Part shown: piece after piece, positions 1 to 10,300 of the stretch
How positions within the stretch are numbered: position 1 is the first letter of the stretch
How the letters are laid out: the number at the start of each line of letters is the position of its first letter
From: Neelides folsomi
Lineage: Eukaryota; Arthropoda; Collembola; Neelipleona; Neelidae
Length of the DNA stretch: 30,979 nt
Assembly (NCBI GenBank): GCA_034687125.1
Contig: JAQGBZ010000566.1
Span: 1-30,979 of the forward strand
Direction: 5' to 3'
The notes under the pieces: model-generated
The model's input: the letters and a program-made list of their open reading frames with translations, nothing else
The model's database searches: none
What the model was told of the DNA's origin: nothing
Position numbers and translations under genes: made by a program

Positions 1-1131
1 ATTTTTAATTGTTACGATGAGACAGAACTTATTTAAAAAACTAGGAGTTAGGATTAGGAGTAAGGAGTTGATGAGCCTGGGCCAAGGTATAGCTTAAAAT
101 GAAATAGGAATATTAATTACCTCTATACATATCTATTTCACAATCAACCTCAGAGTAATGGGGCTCATTAAGAAGGCGACAATGTTTACATTAATGATGT
201 TTACCTTGATAGACATTTTGGTAAATATGGTCTAACGATTTAGTCATTCAATCCCTAACCGACATCAAGAGAATGGAACAAACGGCTATAAAGTATTACT
301 CAATTAACACTCAATTCCCACATTAACTCCTTTTCATCCTCAGGCTTCAATTGGAGTGTGAAGTTAAAGAAATTGAAAGAGCATTTCTCATGAGTTTCAT
401 CATTCAGACGAGGTTTAAATATTTGAGACGGATGGGAGGTGCAATTAAATTGGAAAGCCTTGTAACTATGTTTGGAAGATTTTTGTAATTATTAGTTGAT
501 GAGAGTGTTGAGTGGTTGATCGAACGCCCTGGTGAGGCTTAAGTTCTTTGAGCGAAGGAAAATTGGTGAATGGATTCAGTTAGTGAGGGAGAGTGAAAGC
601 CGAGGATTTGGGTTGGTTATTGGAGTCTCAGGGAATGAGATAAGGAGTGAAGGCGAGAGATGATTAAGATGAGGTGGTGCATGTCGGAAAATGATAGATG
701 AAACCCGAGAACTCACCCTACTCGATTACTCTTTCCCAAAGATGCACCTGTTTTTCATTGGTTCTCCCCGAATGAAGGGTTCCCGCATCTCCGAGGTACG
801 AAATTCCAGGTTTGATCCAGGAAATGATGAGTAAGGGACTTGTTCTTATCGTGATCCCGAGTTCAGGGGTGGGCCACTCTCGCTCTGCCTGCCACCGACT
901 TCTCTTCTCCGCTCTCCTTCCTTCTGACCTGTCAGTTTTGGACATGGCCCCAGTGGATCCGGAGCTCCTCCTCTCTCCCGCTCCTTACCCCACTGCTCCT
1001 CTTCAGACCAAAGTCGTTCTCCCCAAGTGTCACTTGGAGGAATTTCACTTACTTTGAGCTCCCAGTTCATATTTCATTCAGTCGAGAAACGGAAAGTGTT
1101 CCCCCATCGACAGTCAATTCCGTGTAGGGTC
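1..1131. other. Upstream of gene A
   Basis: No gene recognised. The first 600 bases are AT-rich. About 830-1060 is C/T-rich and resembles in composition the stretch upstream of gene B (19440-19600), so it may be 5' UTR or promoter, but no TATA box or initiator is convincing. A missing signal-peptide exon of gene A could lie here or before the window. Confidence 0.3.
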
Positions 1132-1374
1132 ATGAAAAGGTGTTGGAAGAAGAGGCGAAACCGGCTGAGAAAGGATTCACTTCGGAACAATAGAATCCTT
1201 TGTTTAATGCTCTTTTGCTTTCGGTTACAATTAGGGTCAGCTGGGAACCCGGACGCAAAGAGGCTCTACGACGATCTCCTCTCAAATTATAATAAATTGG
1301 TTCGCCCCGTCGTGAACGTGTCGGACGCCCTCACAGTGAAAATCAAATTGAAACTCTCGCAACTCATCGATGTG
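1132..1374 (+). CDS. Gene A exon 1: N-terminus and start of ligand-binding domain
   Basis: From about 1241 it encodes [20 protein letters not shown] and runs on to LSQLIDV, the classic mature N-terminus of nAChR subunits, with an N-glycosylation site (NVSD). It ends at GATGTG before the donor gtgagc. The start is unclear. Met 1132 gives a long, very basic leader before a short hydrophobic run (LCLMLFCF). Met 1207 gives a 13-residue leader, too short for a normal signal peptide. The frame is open up to 1027. The stretch 1200-1240 also looks like an intron end, with possible acceptors after 1234 and 1240, so the true signal peptide may lie on an unseen upstream exon. The 3' half is sure; the 5' half is not. 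Confidence 0.65.
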
Positions 1375-4300
1375 GTGAGCCCTTTTGTTCACATTTACAC
1401 CCTTTTCATGTCCAACTCAATTGATGGATTATGAATCTATTGATCTCCCAGTTAATTACAACCAAGATGAATTTAAAAATTAAATTTCCGACCATTTTAT
1501 TGGGAAATGTCATTTATGTAAGGTCATTTTGGTTTCAATGGGGAAAGGGGGTGTTATTCTTTCATCAAACTCAAATATTCATGTCCTTAATGTAGTAGTG
1601 AGTTCCTCGAGATAGGGAGAGAGAGAGGTTTGGTAATTTAATTGTTCCCTTTCAGCGCAGCTATTTCTTCTCCCTTTCTTTGAGGGCAGATGGAAAGGGA
1701 TATTAATTGAAGTTAATTGAGTGGGAGGAGAAAATCTCCACATGAAGCCCTTTGAGGCAAAGACATTCCTCTGTGAAATCAATGCATAATGGGACACATT
1801 TCGTAATAAAAAGCTGGGAAAGATTAAAAAGTTAAATTCTTCCTTCTCGGGGAGATTCAATTGGAAAGGAGGAAAGAGATAGAGAATTCCTTTGGAGAAA
1901 TCGATTCAGCCTCGAAGGCCTCCCTCCTCTTTTTCCAACTTCCACTTCCTCAGGAGTCGTGCTGAGGACCCCGTGAGTCGTAATGAGACCTTTTCTAAAC
2001 TACCTCTTTTCATATTTAATAAACAGGCGGATTTTATGCAAACAGATGAAAGCGTCTCATTCGGAACCCCGTGTATATAACCTCCATAAGTACTATAGCA
2101 GAATAATAATGATCATTTCCAAGCCCGGACGGCCCTTTTTATTCCCTCCAGATTGTGATGTCGTAATTGATAACGGATGGTTGGGGAGGTCAAGTAGGTT
2201 GAACCACTTGGTTAAGGTCTTTGTCATATAAATTACTCTTTCCAACGAGACGAGGTCTCAAGGGAGGGTGGACGAGGTTGAGGATTTCGTAATTGGAAAC
2301 GGTCCCATCCTTCCATCCCCATCGATTGATTGAACTCAAGATGAAACTGGATGATGATTCTCCTTTATCCGCTTAGTAGTCAAATGCCCTCCAACCTGTC
2401 TTCCCTTTTTAATCCCAACAGCCCTTTTCATTCACATTTCCTCTTTGATGGCCACCTTCATTAGGCTTTCATCTTCAAACACTTTCTAATTGCAGGCGCA
2501 ATTTCAATTTCCCTCCACTTCCCCTCATTTGCATTCACCTTAGGAGGCGAATCGTAAAATACGTATTATTTTCCCTTCTTCATTCCCTGCTCAAAGAGTC
2601 ATAGGAAAATAACTCACTTTCCAATTCCATTTTATGGGGGCCAGAGATATATGAATCATATGAATCTTCAACACCAGGATTTCTCGACCTTTGATTAACT
2701 GTGTAACCACCCCATTTGTCTCTGTGGTTTATTCCAGGGTTTTAATTTAAGTCCAGTTTCTCAATTTGAGAGAGATTTGAATGAGAAATGGCTCTTTATT
2801 ATTGAGGCTTTGCAAAAAACCCAATTTTCACTTCTTTCCACATAAAAACCCTTATGTGGCCTTTCACCATTTATTTTACAATTTTTTCATAAGAAAGCAT
2901 TCATCTTTTTCTACATTTGAGGTTAACGAGAGCTTGGAAAATATTACTTTAATTGGAATGGTGAATAAAGGGGAGGAATGAAAACTCGAGGCTTGGATTT
3001 GTAACCTTTTTATATACTTTTCCCAACTAGGTATTCTCTATCATACCTCCTGGCCCCTTTCCTAATTTGTACCTTTTTGTCCTGTGTAGTTTGCCATCTA
3101 AAACGAGGTATCGTGCTGAAAGGATATTTTCCATCTCTTCACTTTACAACATTTGGGTTTAAAGGTTTATTTAACCCTGTATTCGAAGCAGACTTCAATT
3201 CTTCAATGTTTGTTCAACAAGTTAGGATTGAATTTTAGCCCATTTCATTTATTGCCTACCTGTCTCCATTTCTGATCCCTGAGTATTTCACTCCTTCTTT
3301 TCATCCCGCTCTCCTCCTCCTCCCTCCATCGATTGAAAATCGAGAGGGAAGAGGAGAAAGCTTGGGAAGGAATATCTAAAGGAAAAAACTCGTCTTTCAC
3401 TCCAAAACTTCCCTCTTTGTTTTTGTTTCCTATTGGTCCAATTGACACTTTGTATGAGAAAGTTAATTTTGAATTTATAAGTCATAATATAAATTAACGG
3501 AGTTGGATTTGTTAAAATTATATTAAGTATAAAATTAGAGGACAAAAGGAAAGGGGCAAAGTTGTGTAGTTTGGTTAGAAAGCGTAACCGAGTTGGTAGT
3601 TTTCTCATCAGCATCCGGCTCGGCGAGATTTTCCGCTTTCTCTTCTTAAAATAGGGAAGTTGTGTAAGAACCACACTCCAACGTTGTGGAAGGAGAACAA
3701 ACTTTTCAGACTTATGATATTCTTCTTGAAATAGGGAAGTCGGGAGAGAGAAAAGAAGTAAAAGAGATTTGCATATTTCTCCAATTACTTGCCTTCGGAA
3801 CCTCCGCCGACAGTTGTAGCAAATGGAGCATCTGTATGGAGAATGGCCCTTTTATTTGGAACAATTCCGCCCACCAAAGAGGGGAAAGGCCAAACCGATT
3901 GAATTTAAGTTGAAAGCTATAACATTTAATGAATCATACATTTCATTCAATTTCGATATAGTAAATTTCTTTCGGGTATTCATGGGGTGAATTATGCTTT
4001 TGGAGGAGCTCTAAATCGTCTTTACCTTTTTTATCCTTTCAACATTTCTCATTCAATTATTCCCAATTTCGACCATTTTTTCCTTCCTCCTTTCAATAAA
4101 TACTTAGCAAGTCTCGAAATGGAAATTTCATCATATAAATTCCAATCCTTTCAAATTCTTACTAAATTGATCAAAATGAAAGTTGAGAAAAGTTTTGGTT
4201 TTGTTTTTAGAATCTCAAGAACCAGATCATGACAACAAATTTGTGGGTGGAACAGGTAAAAAAACTTATTAAAAAACCCTATTAAAGTAAACGAACCTAT

Positions 4301-7300
4301 TTAGAGCCACTCTCCTCACCTCGGTATCTTATTGCTCTATCGCCATTTCCAACTCAATATAAAGTTTATACCAGAAGTCCGAATTTGTAGCAGTCCATAT
4401 AATAATAATAGCGTCTGGAAGAAGGTATCTGGCCTTGTGTCTAATGTTAAAAGAACTTTTCTGATCTTCCGTTCCTATTAAGTGCATCACATACCTTCTC
4501 CCAGTGCCCTCCTCCTCCTATAAGGAATGATACGAAGGAGAGTTCTTTTATGGAAAGACCATCATAAGTTTTATTGGGTTAATAAAATATAATGCCGGGG
4601 AATTATTTTGGGCTGAATGCATGAAGGGAGTGGCATTCGTCTCTGGTCGTAATTCCCAAATTTTTCATTTCGCGTCTTTCGCAGAATGAGGGGAAAGTTG
4701 GGAAGAGGTCGAAGGAAGGTAGAAGAAGAAATGAGACATACGGTGTCTCATTCATCCTCTCTTAAATCTCATTGTTAGAAGAAATGGGTTCTAACTAGAT
4801 TCTTTCTTCAATTCCTTTCTTCAATTCCTTTCTTCTCTCTAGTTCTGGTACGATTACAAGCTGACCTGGGACCCAGCCGAGTATGGAGGTGTGAAAATGC
4901 TCCACGTGCCTTCCGATCACATTTGGCGACCTGACATTGTCCTTTACAACAAGTAAGATCCCCGGTTCGAGAGTGATAGTTGTAACAGCGGAGGAATGAA
5001 GGAGCGGAAATGGCTCCACACGTGGGTGCAATATTATTACATTACGTAGAATCGAGTACTCAACCTTTTTTATGTAGCATGAAGAGTGGAAGAACATATA
5101 CCCTTATTGTTAAAGGCTCAGTCCAGGATCGTTGAATGAGCCCATTTCGATAAGAGTGATTGAGTTTGGAGCATTTCTCTTTTTCTTTGTCCCTCCCAAA
5201 CTCCCCACGATCCGATGCGGAAACAGAAGGAAAACTCCACACAAGAACTCTTTTCATGAGAATGGAAAGTCGTAGTAAGGCTGCGATGTAATTATTCACG
5301 AGGTGATTCTTCGCTCCTGATTTTTGACTCGTGACTTGACCTCATAAATTTATTAGTTACAATGTGAGGCGACAGTTGAACTATATGGTGTCTATAATAT
5401 GCACGAGGGCGGTAACGGTGTGGTAGCCCGGGCGAATATATTTAAGTAGTATATATGTCTCCACCGTTTTGTCATATTACTAACGAGACATTTCACACTT
5501 TAAGCCTTAATTGCCTATAAAATCCAGTTTCGACTCTTCCCCATATATTCCCTCCACTCCTCGTCCCTATGAAATTTAATAACGTAATAAACCCGAGTTT
5601 ATTTCCTAGTGAGAATCACTGTACTTTCAGAGTGTTTCTCTCGCGAAGCTTTCACAAAAACCCTCTCGCATCTATCTTCTCAAATTATGGATAAAGACCC
5701 GCCTATAAATTTTAATTAATCCACTGACGGCCCTCTTAAATTCATCTTCCCCAGCAACTTCTCCTTTTAAATGAAAAATCTCAAGGGCTTAATAAAAGTT
5801 TTTCCACATCTCGAGAGAAATTAAGTGGACAATAAAGAAATATCAAGAGTCGGAGAGCTAAGATTTCCACATTCAATATATTTTCAATTTGAACAATTTA
5901 ATACTATAATCCATATTACCCACTATGTCCTTCCTAAGCCCCTTCAATGGCCTTAAACCTCCCTCGTAAAATAAACTATAAACTAATACCTTAAGACCAT
6001 TATGTAACTTATAGGCATCCTAAAATCTTTTGTTACTTCTAATCAAGTGTAGTATAAAATAACTTAATTGAATTGGGGATGAATATCACAAGTAATTTCA
6101 TATACATAATTATGGGAAATGTTTCCCTTGAATTACAATTCTTACAACGCTAATGACAAGGTAATTAATCATATCAACCAAATCCGCACCTTTTCCTTTA
6201 TCTTATGGGTAACGTTTTAGCAACATTACTAAAAGTAGAATACTAATAGGCGTAATGTTCCATTCTATTTAGATTTACGATTAGTAAGCTATGTACCTTA
6301 CCTATTTAAGTAATATAGTATATACTTATACATATATTAATATGCTACATACTATCATGTTTATGAACAACCATTTAACCATCAGCGAAATCATTGCACA
6401 ATGACATTTGACATAAACAAAATAAAACTCCCTGTGTCCATTAAATTAATTTGATTCTAACTTTATATTTCAAAGTTGAGAATGTGAATAGGTTTGTAAC
6501 TTTATTTGAAAGGATTGGATGTTTGAATAATACAAGACACTTTCTCCCAACACCATCCACATCCATGTAATAGGTATTTACTGGTATTTATAACTCACAT
6601 AAATAGGTATGTATTCCAAGTAAACGGAATTTCAAAAGTCCAATTAGGTGATATCTTGATCAATAGGCAAACTACGATTGTGATGTGTCCAATATAAAAC
6701 AAAATTATGTTGCGTAAATATTTTTTTATAATTTACCACTTATGCAAGTCAACATACTATATTATGCGATTATCAAATAATTAAATTTTATTTATTAATT
6801 ATTATTATTATTCAATCTCAAAATAAAATTAATATTTCATCAATCTCTACTGAAATGTCTGTAACATCAATTTGTGTCTTATGTATGAATTTAAAACAAT
6901 TAAGTAACTCGAGTTCATTATTTAATGTCAATCTTATGTCTATCAACTTTAATATGATTAATGGTAAGTACTATATACTCTATACTAATACGATCCCAAT
7001 GTCGGATCAGATTTTCTTTACGATATTTCGTTTCTCAAATAAATTGATTTTTGTCTTTCTCAATTTGTAAATATATCAGTTATTGATTATTTGTTATGTA
7101 TAGCTTGATATCCTATATAACTTATATATTTATGGTACATACTATATATGTCGGATAAACCTATATATTTTAGAAACATTACAAATAAACATTCTACATG
7201 GTTAAATAGATGAACTTTTTATGCTAATGTTTGCCAACATTTGTATATAGCACTTGTGACTTATTCTGAGTGAGTCTTCAAAATTTATTGGGTGAATCTT

Positions 7301-10300
7301 TCAAAGTGTTGGATATTTTATTCAGCCTTTAAGCATTTGGAAAAACAAGAAGTGAGCAAATGATATTCTGAAGGGAAGACAGGAAGAGGCAGAAGTCATA
7401 TTAGCATTTATTGTGTCAGAGACATAATATTTAAATATTAATTCTTTTTTGTTTGAATCGATCAAGGGATTATTCTCGTTCCTCCTTGAACAGAAGACTC
7501 TTAGAGAAATTGTAAATGTCTATTTAATCTTTTAGTGCTGACGGGAATTTTGAAGTGACACTCGCTACAAAAGCAACTCTCTACCACAATGGCCTTGTTG
7601 AGTGGAAGCCTCCTGCCATATACAAATCTTCTTGTGAAATCGATGTTGAATATTTTCCTTTTGACGAACAAACATGCGTCATGAAATTTGGGTCCTGGAC
7701 CTATGACGGGTTTCAGGTTAATAAATTTGACATTTTTCTGTTCAATAAATTGTAAAAGGATTGTCATTTGGATCAAAGATTGAAATATTGAAAAAATGTG
7801 TTTGGGCATTCAGGTAGACCTTCGGCATATTGACGAAGTGAAGGGGACAAACATTGTAGAGATCGGTGTGGACCTTTCGGAGTTTTACATGTCAGTTGAA
7901 TGGGACATTTTGGAAGTTCCCGCCGTGAGGAATGAACGCTTCTACACTTGTTGCGACGAACCCTATTTGGACATCACTTTCAATATTACAATGCGGCGGA
8001 AGACGCTCTTCTACACCGTCAATTTGATCATCCCCTGCATGGGCATTTCCTTTCTCACAGTCCTCGTCTTCTACCTTCCGTCCGATTCGGGAGAAAAAGT
8101 AGGAAACCATTTATGTTTCCCAGATTAAAACCCTCATTACTTCCAGGTTAGCTTGTCCATTTCGATCCTCCTCTCTCTCACTGTGTTCTTCTTGCTGCTG
8201 GCAGAAATTATTCCGCCGACGAGTCTCGTCGTTCCTTTGCTCGGGAAGTTTGTCCTCTTCACCATGATCCTCGATACGGTCAGGTAAATGGGAAACGAGG
8301 CTTTCCAATTTATTTTTATTCTCCGCATAATGCTCATTCCCCCCATTCCACCCGAAGACCAAATTCCTTCCTCTAATCTTAATCGTCCTCTCTTTAAAGA
8401 TTTTTCCCCCAAACTTTGGTCGTTTGCCCTTCGCAATGGCATGGGCCTTGTTGGGATCGTAAATGAGGAAGGAATTAAGAAAAAATTAATAAAAAGCAGG
8501 AAAGTTTGAATCCTTTTGGGATCTCTCGACCGCAAGAATTCAACCTCTTTTCTATACTACCAAAATGGTATATGAGTAAATAAATACAAGTTTTCACACT
8601 TTCCTTTTCAAGTTTCTTGGCGAGAGATCTTTATTTTCTCTCGATGGTATCGTACATTATTGAGTTGCATTTGAGAGGCGTGTTCGTCTCAGAGGCGCCG
8701 AAATTGATCCGAATCGGATAAAAATCCATAAAAAGATTTATTTGGGTGTGGAGGGTAAATGAAACTGAAAGCTCACTTGATGAGTGAACCGGGGAGAGGA
8801 ATCCTCTCAAAACGCCTACACGTGCTCCGTATATTATCCCAACTCCCGTTGCTCATTGTAATTTCTCGGAGTCTCCTAAACCACTTTCTTCCTCGCAGTA
8901 TATGCGTGACCGTCTTGGTTCTCAACATACATTTCCGGACGCCTCAAACTCACACGATGGCCCCATGGGTCCGCAGGGTCTTCCTCCACATTCTTCCACG
9001 GCTTCTCGTCATGAGGCGGCCGCAATACTATCTCGAGAGGTTTCCTCATTACTATTTCCATTCACTCACCGCTCGCCCTTTCGCAAAAATGATGATTAAT
9101 GACGAGGCTCTCACTTATTCAGGATAGCTGGTAAGACGAGTCAGAGTCTGAATGGAAGCGGCCGGCTTCTTGTGCGGACCTGCAACGGCCTCGAACTCAG
9201 ACCCACCATCTCCCTTCATGAGCCACTCCAATTAAGGGACATCCAGGAAGCGCTGGGACTAGGGGCCCTTCTGGGAAGTCGAAACGGCGGCGATTATTCT
9301 CCCAGGTTCGCTTATTCTTAAAGTACATCCAAAGTAGGCCCTGCGGCAGATAATAACTTCATCAAACAAGACTTTCAACTTATACTTAAAACTAAATTAC
9401 AAATAGAGAACTTAAGCTAGCTATAGTTAAAACTCTGCAAGATTTTAATCCCTGGACATCTTACTAATAAATATAAAATATATTTATTTATCAATATTTT
9501 CCATTACTTTACAACCGTCTGAATCGGATTGAAAACAATTGGTTAATAAGTTACAACAAATGAAAATGTTTTCTTTGTTAATCTTTTTTAATCTTTTAAT
9601 TTTTTTCTTTCGACGATAGACGCAGTAGAAAGTTTTAAGTGGATGTGGATGAACGTTTGGTTTAATTCTCTTCCGGGAAGGCATAAGTTCTAAACTTTCA
9701 TACCTTGCCAAAGGGCTACACTCTAAAGATTAATAGCACAATTTAAAATTAACCATAAAAGGAGACAGCGTTGAATATTTCTTCCTTAAATGTTCAAATA
9801 GCTGCGAAATACTAATTTTTGTTTAAGAATTAATGTTGTCCCAATGAGCCTTTCATGCTGAAATATTTACAACATTTTGATTTGACATATGTATGGAAAG
9901 TATGGATTTATGAATGCATGTATGGATGGATGTTTTGACCAATCTTATAATTATTTCCTCTGTTTCATCTCTTGGTTTTAAGCTCATTTGATGCCCAATG
10001 AAATGAGTCAATTTTGGTTTTCTGGTTCCAGAGAGGTTGTTGAAGCCTTGGGACTCAACGGAAGTTGTAAAATCCACGGAATGCCGCCTCCACCTCCTCC
10101 ACCGCCAAATGCTCCGTCTCGGGCTTCTCAACATTCGCTTCTCCGATCGGCAGAGCTTCACAGTCATGATCATGATCATGAACATGATTTGGACGGGGAG
10201 GATGGGGACGTGGACGGGGAAGAAGGCAGGGCTTCTTGGCCAGGTTGTCCTGAAGTCTCTAAAGCTGTCGACGGAGTTCGATTTATTGCCGAGCATACTC

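Noticed and set aside
7536..7716. Recent gene conversion between exon 4 of genes A and B, suggested by near-identical protein
   Set aside because: Many silent sites differ between the two, so the similarity is due to protein-level constraint, not recent copying.
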